NCBI RefSeq assembly: GCF_010868145.1
Contig: NZ_JAAGUY010000020.1
Location: 41,453 to 105,452, forward strand
Reading direction: 5' to 3'
Length of the DNA stretch: 64,000 nt
DNA from: Nocardia cyriacigeorgica
Lineage (GTDB): Bacteria; Actinomycetota; Actinomycetes; Mycobacteriales; Mycobacteriaceae
In this document: piece after piece, positions 43,369 through 51,787 of the stretch
Position numbering within the stretch: the first letter of the stretch is position 1
Layout: the number at the start of each line of letters is the position of its first letter
The notes under the pieces: model-generated
Told to the model about the DNA's origin: nothing
Database searches by the model: none
Seen by the model: the letters and a program-made list of their open reading frames with translations, nothing else
Made by a program: the position numbers and the translations under genes

Positions 43369-44465
43369 GCACGACAGGCGCGGGAGTGGCCCACCAGACC
43401 GGGGTGCACTCCCGGTGGCCGGGTCTGATCACTGCCTACCGCGATCGGCTCGCGGTCGGTGCCGACTGGGAGCCGGTCACCCTCTTCGAGGGCGGCACCC
43501 CGCTGGTGCCTGCGACGCATCTGTCCGAGCTGACCGGTTGCGAGGTGTACCTCAAGGTCGAGGGCCTGAACCCGACCGGTTCGTTCAAGGACCGTGGCAT
43601 GACCATGGCCATCACCGATGCCAAGTACCGCGGCCAGAGGGCCGTGCTGTGCGCCTCCACCGGCAACACCTCGGCATCGGCCGCGGCCTACGCCACCCGG
43701 GCGGGCATGAGCTGCGCGGTGCTGATCCCCGAGGGCAAGATCGCGATGGGCAAGCTGGCCCAGGCCGTCATGCTCGGCGCGAAGGTCATCCAGGTGCAGG
43801 GCAATTTCGACGACTGCCTCGAGCTGGCTCGCAAGGTGACCTCGGAGTTCCCCGAGATCGGCCTGGTCAACTCGGTGAATCCGGCCCGCATCGAGGGTCA
43901 GAAGACCGCGTCGTTCGAGATCTGCGATGTGCTGGGCAAAGCACCCGACGTGCACGTGCTGCCGGTGGGCAACGCCGGCAACATCACCGCCTACTGGCGC
44001 GGTTACCGCGAGTACCACGCCGACGGTGTCACCACCTCGCTGCCGCGCATGCTCGGCGTGCAGGCCGCCGGTGCGGCCCCGCTGGTGAACGGTGCCCCGG
44101 TCAAGGACCCCGAGACCATCGCGACGGCGATCCGGATCGGCGCCCCGGCGTCCTGGAACAGCGCGGTCGAGGCCAAGGAACAGTCCGGCGGTGCCTTCCG
44201 CGCGGCCACCGACGAGGAGATCCTGGCGGCGTATCGCCTGGTCGCGGCGACCGAGGGCGTGTTCGTCGAACCCGCGTCGGCGGCCAGCGTCGCAGGTCTG
44301 CTCGCCGCACGCAACGAGGGCTGGCTCGATTCCGGCCTGACCGTCGTGTGCACCGTGACCGGTAACGGTCTGAAGGACCCCGACACCGCGCTGCTGGGAA
44401 TGCCGCAGGTCCAGGCGATTCCGGTCGACCCGGTCGCGGTCGCCGCCGAACTCGAGCTGGCCTGA
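43365..44465 (+). CDS. thrC: Threonine synthase
   Basis: The 366-residue PLP enzyme makes threonine from O-phosphohomoserine. K75 in NPTGSFKDRGMT binds PLP, CASTGNTSASAAAYA holds the phosphate, and VGNAGNITAYWRGY is the glycine loop. The short class-II-like length is normal for actinobacteria. ATG overlaps the hom stop by four bases (ATGA). Confidence 0.95.
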   Translation: MSTTGAGVAHQTGVHSRWPGLITAYRDRLAVGADWEPVTLFEGGTPLVPATHLSELTGCEVYLKVEGLNPTGSFKDRGMTMAITDAKYRGQRAVLCASTGNTSASAAAYATRAGMSCAVLIPEGKIAMGKLAQAVMLGAKVIQVQGNFDDCLELARKVTSEFPEIGLVNSVNPARIEGQKTASFEICDVLGKAPDVHVLPVGNAGNITAYWRGYREYHADGVTTSLPRMLGVQAAGAAPLVNGAPVKDPETIATAIRIGAPASWNSAVEAKEQSGGAFRAATDEEILAAYRLVAATEGVFVEPASAASVAGLLAARNEGWLDSGLTVVCTVTGNGLKDPDTALLGMPQVQAIPVDPVAVAAELELA

Positions 44466-45452
44466 GTGTCCGCGCGCGAGAGCCAGGTGATGACCAGGAC
44501 GCTGCCCGCCGGTCTGACCGTGACCGCGCGGGTACCGGCGTCCAGCGCCAACCTCGGCCCCGGATTCGATTCGCTCGGTATGGCATTGGGCATCTACGAC
44601 GAGATCGAGGTGCGCACCACCGCATCCGGCCTCACCATCCGGGTCGAGGGTGAGGGCGCCGACGATGTGCCTTGGGGCCCTTCGCATCTGGTGGTTCGCG
44701 CGATCGAGCGTGGGCTGGAGTCGGCCGGAGTGTGGGCCGATGGTCTCGATGTGGTGTGCCGCAACGTGATTCCGCATTCGCGCGGTCTCGGATCGTCGGC
44801 CTCGGCGGTCGTCGGTGGGTTGGCCGCGGGCTGCGGTCTCGCCACGAAATTCGATCCGGAGCTGGCCGTCGACACCGATCGGCTGGTGCAGCTCGCCTCG
44901 GAATTCGAAGGTCATCCCGACAATGCCGCGGCCAGTGTGCTCGGCGGCATCGTGGTGTCCTGGTCGGAGACCGATCGCCCCGCCGATGCCGGACTCGATG
45001 GTGTCCAGGTAGAGCACCATAACCGGGCCTATCACGCGGTCCGGCTGAACCCGCATCCCGCGCTGCGTCCGGTGGTGCTGGTCCCGGAGGAGCGATCCTC
45101 GACCGCGCACACCCGCGGTCTGCTGCCCGAGGTGGTGCCGCACGGTGACGCGGCGTTCAACGTCAGCCGCGCCGCCCTGGCAGTTGTGGCCCTGACCGAG
45201 CGCCCCGATCTGCTCATGCCGGCCACCGCTGACCGCCTGCACCAGGCCCAGCGTGCGCCGGCGTTGCCGCTCACCACCACCTGGATCGCCCGGTTACGTT
45301 CCGCGGGGATCGCCGCGATGGTGTCCGGTGCCGGCCCGACCGTGCTGGCCCTCACCACCTCGGAATTCCCCGCCGAGCTGCGTGAACTTGCCGTCGCTGA
45401 CGGCCTGCGGGTGGTCGAGCCCGGACTCGCCGAAGGCGTCGACGTCGTCTGA
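44466..45452 (+). CDS. thrB: Homoserine kinase
   Basis: The 328-residue GHMP kinase phosphorylates homoserine. It has the family motifs PASSANLGPGFDSLG near the N-terminus, the ATP loop IPHSRGLGSSASAVVGGLAAG, and the C-terminal GIAAMVSGAGPTVLALT. The GTG at 44466 directly follows the thrC stop; ATG 44490, preceded by CAGG, is an alternative start giving 320 residues. Confidence 0.94.
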   Translation: MSARESQVMTRTLPAGLTVTARVPASSANLGPGFDSLGMALGIYDEIEVRTTASGLTIRVEGEGADDVPWGPSHLVVRAIERGLESAGVWADGLDVVCRNVIPHSRGLGSSASAVVGGLAAGCGLATKFDPELAVDTDRLVQLASEFEGHPDNAAASVLGGIVVSWSETDRPADAGLDGVQVEHHNRAYHAVRLNPHPALRPVVLVPEERSSTAHTRGLLPEVVPHGDAAFNVSRAALAVVALTERPDLLMPATADRLHQAQRAPALPLTTTWIARLRSAGIAAMVSGAGPTVLALTTSEFPAELRELAVADGLRVVEPGLAEGVDVV

Positions 45453-45767
45453 CGGCGAGTCCACCTTGCCGAGCCTTACGGTTGCCAGCTATCCTGAGCA
45501 GGTCCGTACATCGTGCGCGTCAGACGCCGGTGCTTCATCAGGGCAATCGCTCCAGCAGGCTCCAGGCTCGAGCCTCCAGGCCATGGGGGTGTTGCGGAGC
45601 TGCGCAACTGGAATGATCTCTCCCACCTTTTTCATGATCGGTGGCGAAGCCTCCGACTCCGACGGAGCAGGCGATACGGCTACACATCCGTGCCCGGCAC
45701 AGCGACCGGACTGCGGAACGAACCCTCGATACAGCACACGGCCCATCGAGGGAAGGAAAGGATCTCC
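45453..45767 (+). other. rho leader with upstream reading frame
   Basis: This 315-base gap holds the candidate rho promoter and an open frame from ATG 45583 to the TGA at 45769-45771. The frame (62 residues, starting MGVLRSCATGMISPTFFMIG) ends inside the rho start codon, forming a GTGA overlap. Its own ribosome site is poor. The region has no other gene. Confidence 0.45.
45466..45495 (+). promoter_or_regulatory. Candidate rho promoter
   Basis: TTGCCG (45466-45471) and TATCCT (45490-45495) are separated by 18 bases, just after thrB. Transcription from here would give a rho leader of about 265 bases. Confidence 0.45.
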
Positions 45768-47816
45768 GTGACAGATACGGACCTGCTCGCGACACCCGGG
45801 GTGGATTCCAACCCGCAGCCCTCGGGAGACCGCGATAGTGACTCCGGACAGATTTCGAAGATGAGCGAACAAACCGACGTCGCACGATCGGGGCTGACTG
45901 GAATGTTGTTGCCGCAGTTGCGCGCACTCGCGGGGGAGCTCGGTATCCGAGGAACCTCCGGTATGCGTAAGGGCGATCTGATCGCCGCCATCAAGGAAAA
46001 TCAGGCCGGTAAAGCCGCGTCCGCGGAGAAGCCGGCGCGTGGATCGGCCAAGTCCGCCACCAAGACCGAGGCGAAGAGCGCCGCCGCGGATGCCGCCACG
46101 GCCCGCGTCGAGCAGCCGACTCTCGACGTCGCGCCTGCGCCGGCCGCCGAGAAATCTGCCGCCCCCGTCAAGGACGCTCAGGCCGCGGTGGCCCCGGCCG
46201 ACAAGGCCACGGCCGGTGACGCCGCCAAGGACGCGCGCGCCAAAGACCAGACTTCCAAGAAGAATTCCGCCGCCGCCGATAACTCGGCCGCTGCCGACAA
46301 CGCCGCGCCCGCCGCCGAGAACACCGACGAGTCCGGACGTGAGCAGGGGCAGCGCGGTCGCGGCAGGCAGCGCCGTGGCCGCGATCAGGCACGTGGCGGC
46401 GCCGGTGGCGGCGACACCGCCACCGAGGCCCGTACCGACGAGGCCAAGCCGGAGGGTGACGGCGGCGAACGTCGTCGCGACCGTGGCCAGCAGTCGGGTG
46501 AGCGCGGTCAGAGCGCCGGCGGCCGGGACGGTAACCGTGGTGGCGACAATCGTGGTGGCGATGACGAAGAAGGCGGCCGCGGTAGGCGCGGACGTCGGTT
46601 CCGCGAGCGTCGGCGCACCCGTGATCGTGACGGTGGCGGCGAGTCGCGTGAGCTCGAGATCCGCGAGGACGATGTCCTGCAGCCGGTCGCGGGCATTCTC
46701 GACGTGCTCGACAACTACGCGTTCGTGCGCACCTCCGGGTACCTGGCCGGCCCGAACGACGTCTACGTCTCGATGAACCTGGTCCGCAAGAACGGCCTGC
46801 GCCGCGGTGACGCGATCACCGGTGCCGTGCGCGCCCCGCGCGACGGTGAGCAGTCGAATCAGCGGCAGAAGTTCGATCCGCTGGTCCGTCTGGACACCGT
46901 CAACGGCGGCGATGTGGATGCGGCCAAGCGTCGCCCCGATTTCAACAAGCTGACCCCGCTCTACCCGAACCAGCGGCTGCGCCTGGAAACTCAGCAGAAC
47001 AAGCTGACCACCAGGGTGATCGATCTGATCATGCCGATCGGTAAGGGGCAGCGCGCGCTGATCGTGTCCCCGCCGAAGGCCGGTAAGACCACGATCATGC
47101 AGGACATCGCCAATGCGATCGCGGTCAACAACCCTGAGGTCTACCTGATGGTGGTCCTGGTCGACGAGCGGCCCGAAGAGGTCACCGATATGCAGCGTTC
47201 GGTCAAGGGTGAGGTCATCGCCTCCACCTTCGACCGGCCGCCTGCCGACCACACCTCGGTCGCCGAGCTGGCGATCGAGCGGGCCAAGCGCCTGGTCGAG
47301 ATGGGCAAGGACGTAGTCGTGCTGCTCGACTCGATCACCCGCTTGGGTCGCGCGTACAACAACTCCTCACCGGCCTCGGGCCGAATCCTTTCCGGTGGTG
47401 TGGATTCCACCGCGCTGTACCCGCCCAAGCGGTTCCTCGGCGCGGCCCGCAACATCGAGAACGGCGGCTCGCTGACGATCATCGCCACCGCAATGGTGGA
47501 AACCGGTTCGACCGGTGACACGGTGATCTTCGAGGAGTTCAAGGGCACCGGTAACGCCGAGCTCAAGCTGGACCGCAAGATCGCGGAGCGGCGCGTGTTC
47601 CCTGCGGTGGATGTCGCACCGTCCGGTACCCGTAAGGACGAACTACTGCTGAGCCCAGACGAGGCCGCGGTGCTGCACAAGCTGCGTCGCGTACTGTCCG
47701 GTCTGGACTCGCATCAGGCGATCGACCTGCTCATCGATCGTCTGAAGAAGAGCAAGAACAACCTGGAGTTCCTCATGCAGGTCTCCAAGACTGCGCCGGG
47801 CGCGCTCGACGAGTGA
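45768..47816 (+). CDS. rho: Transcription termination factor Rho
   Basis: The 682-residue hexameric RNA helicase terminates transcription. Domains: an N-terminal Rho-N helix domain (LRALAGELGIRGTSGMRKGDLIAA, about 45-75), a long Ala/Lys then Arg/Gly/Asp-rich actinobacterial insert (about 80-290, including RGRRGRRFRERRR), the RNA-binding cold-shock domain, and the ATPase with Walker A SPPKAGKTT, VVLVDERPEEVTDM and LDSITRLGRAYN. GTG 45768 has GGAAAGGA upstream. The insert is typical of actinobacterial Rho and increases RNA binding. Confidence 0.95.
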   Translation: MTDTDLLATPGVDSNPQPSGDRDSDSGQISKMSEQTDVARSGLTGMLLPQLRALAGELGIRGTSGMRKGDLIAAIKENQAGKAASAEKPARGSAKSATKTEAKSAAADAATARVEQPTLDVAPAPAAEKSAAPVKDAQAAVAPADKATAGDAAKDARAKDQTSKKNSAAADNSAAADNAAPAAENTDESGREQGQRGRGRQRRGRDQARGGAGGGDTATEARTDEAKPEGDGGERRRDRGQQSGERGQSAGGRDGNRGGDNRGGDDEEGGRGRRGRRFRERRRTRDRDGGGESRELEIREDDVLQPVAGILDVLDNYAFVRTSGYLAGPNDVYVSMNLVRKNGLRRGDAITGAVRAPRDGEQSNQRQKFDPLVRLDTVNGGDVDAAKRRPDFNKLTPLYPNQRLRLETQQNKLTTRVIDLIMPIGKGQRALIVSPPKAGKTTIMQDIANAIAVNNPEVYLMVVLVDERPEEVTDMQRSVKGEVIASTFDRPPADHTSVAELAIERAKRLVEMGKDVVVLLDSITRLGRAYNNSSPASGRILSGGVDSTALYPPKRFLGAARNIENGGSLTIIATAMVETGSTGDTVIFEEFKGTGNAELKLDRKIAERRVFPAVDVAPSGTRKDELLLSPDEAAVLHKLRRVLSGLDSHQAIDLLIDRLKKSKNNLEFLMQVSKTAPGALDE

Positions 47817-48248
47817 TTCGCCGAACCGCCGTGCGGCGGTGAGCACGGCCTCGAGGGCCTCACTTCGGTGGGGCCCTCGAGCCGTTTCCGGAGCCGCGCG
47901 CGAGCTACGCGGTGCCCGGACGGATGCGGGGGAGAAAAAGACGACGCCGATCGCGGCGGCCCCCACGACCAGATAAGCGAGAATCAGTGCGGCGCCACCG
48001 AACGAGGTGCGCCGCGACGCGGCAGTGAGCGCGGTGTCGGAGGCCGGTGTGTGTTGTCGCTGGGTGTCCACGGGGTAGCTCGGTATGGTCTCGGTCTCCG
48101 ATACGAACCCCGATTCCGCTGTCCGGTCCGGGCTCGCCGATGACGGAGAGTCCGTTCCACCCGGCGCGGCGAACCATCCCGCCACGACAGCCACGACCAG
48201 TGCGACCAGCACCGCGAGGGCCACACGGTTGTTCACTCGGCTGTTCAA
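47643..48248 (-). CDS. Membrane protein of unknown function, overlapping rho end
   Basis: The 201-residue frame has two membrane helices, VALAVLVALVVAVVAGWFAA and GGAALILAYLVVGAAAIGVVFF, with a Ser/Thr-rich external loop between them and an Arg-rich C-terminal part. TTG 48248 is preceded by AAGGAG six bases upstream. The last 58 codons are antisense to the 3' end of rho and the rho terminator lies inside the frame, so the true C-terminus is uncertain. The N-terminal part is well supported; function unknown. Confidence 0.55.
   Translation of the reverse strand: MNSRVNNRVALAVLVALVVAVVAGWFAAPGGTDSPSSASPDRTAESGFVSETETIPSYPVDTQRQHTPASDTALTAASRRTSFGGAALILAYLVVGAAAIGVVFFSPASVRAPRSSRAAPETARGPHRSEALEAVLTAARRFGESLVERARRSLGDLHEELQVVLALLQTIDEQVDRLMRVQTGQYATQLVQHRGLVWAQQ
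47850..47881 (+). terminator. rho terminator with TTCG tetraloop
   Basis: CTCGAGGGCCTCAC-TTCG-GTGGGGCCCTCGAG forms a 14-base-pair stem (one T-G pair) with a stable TTCG tetraloop, starting 33 bases after the rho stop. Confidence 0.8.
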
Positions 48249-48302
48249 AGGATTCTCCTTTCCATGTCTCGGCACGCCGACGTGCATCGGATTCCAACAC
48301 TA

Positions 48303-48586
48303 TGAACGGAGCTGTTCGTATTCTTGAGTAGCCGACTACCCGACTTCAGGGTTCCTCGAGTGCGGCCTGTGCGCGTCCCCCCAGTTCCTGGGGCGATAGC
48401 GAAGGGGGATTACTCGCGGCGGGAACATCCGGCCGTCCGGGGGCGTTTGATGGACGTAGCGGTGACTCTGGCATACTGGATCGCCGTGCGTCCGCGCTGT
48501 TCGCGGACAATCCCGCCTAGTCGGCTCCGGTTCACGTTCGACGCCTCCCGCGCGAGCGACCCGGCGCCATTTTCGAGAGGACACCC
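48303..48586 (+). other. Intergenic region upstream of rpmE
   Basis: These 284 bases hold no supported gene. The region should contain the promoter of rpmE. CATACT at about 48471-48476 is a possible -10 box, and GAGAGGACACCC before the rpmE start is its ribosome site. Confidence 0.35.
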
Positions 48587-48817
48587 ATGAAGGCAGGAAT
48601 CCACCCGACCTACGTCGACACCACCGTCGTCTGCGGTTGCGGAAACACTTTCCAGACCCGTTCCACCAAGGAATCCGGTCACATCACCGTCGAGGTCTGC
48701 TCGCAGTGCCACCCGTTCTACACCGGCAAGCAGAAGATCCTGGACACCGGCGGCCGCGTGGCCCGCTTCGAGGCTCGCTACGGCAAGCGTGCCGCGAAGA
48801 ACGCCGAATCGAAGTAG
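48587..48817 (+). CDS. rpmE: 50S ribosomal protein L31, zinc-binding type
   Basis: The 76-residue protein is the zinc form of L31: C16, C18, C38 and C41 in VVCGCGNTF and VEVCSQCHPFYTGKQ. In zinc starvation many bacteria replace it with a cysteine-free paralogue, so this copy marks zinc-replete growth. Start ATG follows a GAGAGGA ribosome site. Position between rho and prfA matches M. tuberculosis. Confidence 0.96.
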   Translation: MKAGIHPTYVDTTVVCGCGNTFQTRSTKESGHITVEVCSQCHPFYTGKQKILDTGGRVARFEARYGKRAAKNAESK

Positions 48818-48828
48818 CTTCCTCGCCG

Positions 48829-48858
48829 ACGCCCGGTCCTGCACAGCAGGCCGGGCGT
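48829..48858 (+). terminator. rpmE terminator
   Basis: ACGCCCGG-T-CCTGC-ACA-GCAGG-CCGGGCGT is a 13-base-pair hairpin with one bulged T, twelve bases after the rpmE stop and followed by CTGTGTTTG. Confidence 0.75.
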
Positions 48859-48946
48859 CTGTGTTTGATGGCGCCGCCCCGGCGTCGCGGTCGAAGTCGA
48901 GCCGGGCCAGAACCGCCATGACAGAGCCCTTGACTAGGAGTGCACC

Positions 48947-50017
48947 GTGACCCAGCCGTCCGCGATCGACGACATCCTGGCCGAGTACGCGGGCTTGGAG
49001 ACCCAGCTCGCCGATCCGGCGCTGCACAACGACGCAGGCGCCGCCCGCCGCGTCGGTAAGCGGTTCGCCGAGCTCGCGCCCGTCATGTCCACCTACCGGA
49101 AGCTGACGAGCGCGCGTGACGATCTGGCCGCCGCCCGCGAGCTGGCCGCCGACGACGCCGCGTTCGCCGCCGAGGTCCCCGACCTGGAACAGCAGGTGGG
49201 GGAGCTGGAGCAGGCGCTGACCGACCTGCTGGCCCCGCGCGACCCGCACGACGGTGACGATGTCGTGCTCGAGGTGAAGTCCGGTGAGGGCGGTGAGGAA
49301 TCCGCGCTGTTCGCCGCCGATCTGGCCCGGATGTACCTGCGCTACGCGGAACGGCACGGCTGGAAGGTCGAGATACTCGACGCCACCTACTCCGACCTGG
49401 GCGGATACAAAGAGGCAACGCTGTCGATCAAGAGCCGCGACGCCGCCCGCGACGGTGTGTGGTCCCGGTTCAAGTTCGAGGGTGGCGTGCACCGCGTGCA
49501 GCGGGTGCCGGTGACCGAATCGCAGGGCCGGGTGCACACCTCCGCCGCCGGCGTCCTGATCTATCCCGAGCCCGACGAGGTCGAGCAGGTGCAGATCGAC
49601 GAGACCGATCTACGCATCGACGTCTACCGGTCGTCCGGTAAAGGTGGTCAGGGCGTCAACACCACCGACTCCGCGGTCCGCATCACCCACCTGCCCTCCG
49701 GCATCGTGGTGACCTGCCAGAACGAGCGCTCCCAGTTGCAGAACAAGGCGCGTGCCATGCAGGTGCTGGCCGCGCGGCTACAGGCGCTGGCCGAGGAGCA
49801 GGCCGAGCAGGAGGCCGCGGCAGGCCGGGCCAGCCAGATCCGCACCGTCGACCGTTCCGAGCGGATCCGCACCTATAACTTCCCGGAGAACCGCATCGCC
49901 GACCACCGCATCGGTTTCAAGGCGCACAACCTCGACGCGGTCCTCGACGGTGATATGGACGCCCTTCTCGACGCGCTCGGTAAGGCCGACCGTGACGCCC
50001 GCATGGCCGCGGAGTGA
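48947..50017 (+). CDS. prfA: Peptide chain release factor 1
   Basis: The 356-residue factor releases peptides at UAA and UAG codons. GGQ lies in SSGKGGQGVNTTDSAVR near residues 230-232, and the stop-codon tripeptide region is RVPVTESQGRVHTSA (PVT where E. coli RF1 has PAT). The GTG at 48947 follows a CTAGGAG ribosome site. The adjacent prmC product methylates the GGQ glutamine. Confidence 0.95.
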   Translation: MTQPSAIDDILAEYAGLETQLADPALHNDAGAARRVGKRFAELAPVMSTYRKLTSARDDLAAARELAADDAAFAAEVPDLEQQVGELEQALTDLLAPRDPHDGDDVVLEVKSGEGGEESALFAADLARMYLRYAERHGWKVEILDATYSDLGGYKEATLSIKSRDAARDGVWSRFKFEGGVHRVQRVPVTESQGRVHTSAAGVLIYPEPDEVEQVQIDETDLRIDVYRSSGKGGQGVNTTDSAVRITHLPSGIVVTCQNERSQLQNKARAMQVLAARLQALAEEQAEQEAAAGRASQIRTVDRSERIRTYNFPENRIADHRIGFKAHNLDAVLDGDMDALLDALGKADRDARMAAE

Positions 50018-50080
50018 TGCGCGCACCCGGTCATGCCGAATGAGGCACCGCCTGACAGTTCATCGGGCAGAGTCGACGAT

Positions 50081-50953
50081 ATGACTCGCGCACCGTTGCG
50101 GCCTGCGCTCCTCGAGGCCGTCGAAACGCTCCAGGCCGCGGGCGTACCGAGCCCGCGGGCCGACGCCGAGCAGCTGGCCGCCCATGTCCTCGGGGTGCCG
50201 CGTTCGCGTCTGTTGCTCGCCCCGCTGCTCACCCCCGAGCAGCTGGCCGATCTGCGTGGTCTCGTCGAGCGTCGCGCGCGGCGAATTCCCTTGCAGCACT
50301 TGATCGGGCGTGCGGCGATGGGGCGGATCGAACTGGAGGTCGGCCCGGGGGTGTTCATTCCGCGGCCGGAGACCGAGCTGGTGTTCGCGTGGGCGCTGGC
50401 GCATCTGGAGGCCGTGCGCCACGATCACGCTCCCGTCGTCGTGGACCTGTGCACCGGTTCCGGAGCGCTGGCCCTTGCCATCGCACACGCCAGACCCGAC
50501 GCCGAAGTGCACGCGGTCGAACTCGACCCTGCGGCCCTGAAATGGGCCAGGCACAATGCCGACCTGCGAATCGCGGCGGGCGACACCCCGATCACCCTGC
50601 ATGCCGACGATGCCACCGACCCCGCGTTGCTCACGGATCTGGACGGCCGGGCCGACATCGTGGTGTCCAACCCGCCCTACATTCCCGCGGGCGCCGAGCT
50701 CGATCCCGAGGTCGCCGACCACGATCCGCATCGTGCCCTGTTCGGCGGCCCGGACGGGCTCGACGTCATTCGCGGTCTCGTTCCCGTCATCACCCGCCTG
50801 TTGCGCCCCGGCGGTGGCACCGCCATCGAACACGACGACACCAACGGCTCCGCGCTGGCCGCACTGCTTGCCGATACCGGAGCGTTCACCGGCATCGCCG
50901 AACATCCGGATCTCGCGGGCAAGCCGCGCTTCGTCGCCGCCGTCCGTGTCTGA
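50081..50953 (+). CDS. prmC: Peptide chain release factor N5-glutamine methyltransferase
   Basis: The 290-residue SAM-dependent enzyme methylates the GGQ glutamine of release factors. It has an N-terminal helical domain, PLQHLIGRAAMGRIELEVGPG leading to IPRPETE, the SAM motif VVDLCTGSGALALAIA, and the catalytic NPPY in DIVVSNPPYIP. ATG 50081 is chosen; ATG 50033 would add a poorly conserved 16 residues. It directly follows its partner gene prfA. Confidence 0.93.
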   Translation: MTRAPLRPALLEAVETLQAAGVPSPRADAEQLAAHVLGVPRSRLLLAPLLTPEQLADLRGLVERRARRIPLQHLIGRAAMGRIELEVGPGVFIPRPETELVFAWALAHLEAVRHDHAPVVVDLCTGSGALALAIAHARPDAEVHAVELDPAALKWARHNADLRIAAGDTPITLHADDATDPALLTDLDGRADIVVSNPPYIPAGAELDPEVADHDPHRALFGGPDGLDVIRGLVPVITRLLRPGGGTAIEHDDTNGSALAALLADTGAFTGIAEHPDLAGKPRFVAAVRV

Positions 50954-51085
50954 CCAGTTCGCGGTGCCCGCGAGCAGCGATCTCGGGTGTGGCGCCGCGC
51001 CACGGTTTGCGCGTGGCGCGTGGCGAATTCGAGTTCGAGCCGGGGGCCGACGGCGCCGCCGCACCCGCGTGACAGGATGGGGGCC

Positions 51086-51751
51086 GTGAGTACCGTCTAC
51101 GACTGCGCGGATCCCGACTCGCGCACCGCCGGACTGTCCGCCGCGACCAGCGCCCTGAAATCCGGGCGGCTCGTCGTCATGCCCACCGATACGCTCTACG
51201 GCATAGCCGCCGACGCGTTCGACGGCCAGGCGGTAGCCGAGCTGCTCGCCGCCAAGCGGCGCGGGCGCGATATGCCGGTACCCGTGCTCGTCGGTTCCTG
51301 GCACACCATCGACGGCCTGGTCTTCTCGGTGCGACCGCAGGCGAGGGAACTGATCCGCGCGTTCTGGCCGGGCGGGCTGAGTCTGGTTGTGCAGCAAGCG
51401 CCTTCGCTGGCCTGGGACCTCGGCGACACCCGGGGGACGGTCATGCTGCGGATGCCGCTGCACCCGGTCGCGCTGGATCTGCTGCGCGAGGTCGGTCCGC
51501 TGGCGGTGTCGAGCGCCAATGTCTCCGGGCAGCCACCCGCCACCACTGCCGAGCAGGCGCGCGCTCAGCTCGGTGAGCACGTCGGGGTGTACCTCGACGG
51601 CGGTCCCGCTGAACATGCCACCGCCTCGACCATCGTCGACCTGACCGCTGACCAGCCGCGCATCCTGCGCGAGGGTGCGGTCTCGATCGCCGATATCGCC
51701 GATGTGCTCGGAATGGCTCCCGAGGCCCTGACCGGGCCCACCGCCCGGTGA
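51086..51751 (+). CDS. L-threonylcarbamoyladenylate synthase (Sua5/YrdC family)
   Basis: The 221-residue protein makes threonylcarbamoyl-AMP for the t6A modification of ANN-decoding tRNAs. Evidence is the YrdC motif VMPTDTLYGIAADAF, KRRGRDMPVPVLV, FWPGGLSLVVQ, and AVSSANVSGQPPATTAEQA. It has the short YrdC form without the C-terminal Sua5 domain. GTG 51086 has AGGA eight bases upstream; ATG 51077 is also possible. Equivalent to Rv1301. Confidence 0.92.
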   Translation: MSTVYDCADPDSRTAGLSAATSALKSGRLVVMPTDTLYGIAADAFDGQAVAELLAAKRRGRDMPVPVLVGSWHTIDGLVFSVRPQARELIRAFWPGGLSLVVQQAPSLAWDLGDTRGTVMLRMPLHPVALDLLREVGPLAVSSANVSGQPPATTAEQARAQLGEHVGVYLDGGPAEHATASTIVDLTADQPRILREGAVSIADIADVLGMAPEALTGPTAR

Positions 51752-51787
51752 CCGGATGGCTGATCGGATGAGCGGGCGGTATCGCGA

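Noticed and set aside
43227..45242. 671-codon open frame antisense to thrC and thrB
   Set aside because: Low-complexity shadow with no protein features; thrC and thrB are certain.
45513..45767. In-frame N-terminal extension of rho from GTG 45513
   Set aside because: Unlike Rho proteins and without ribosome site; the GTG at 45768 has a good one.
48324..48590. 88-codon frame upstream of rpmE
   Set aside because: Arg/Pro-rich, without ribosome site, and runs over the rpmE start; judged non-coding.
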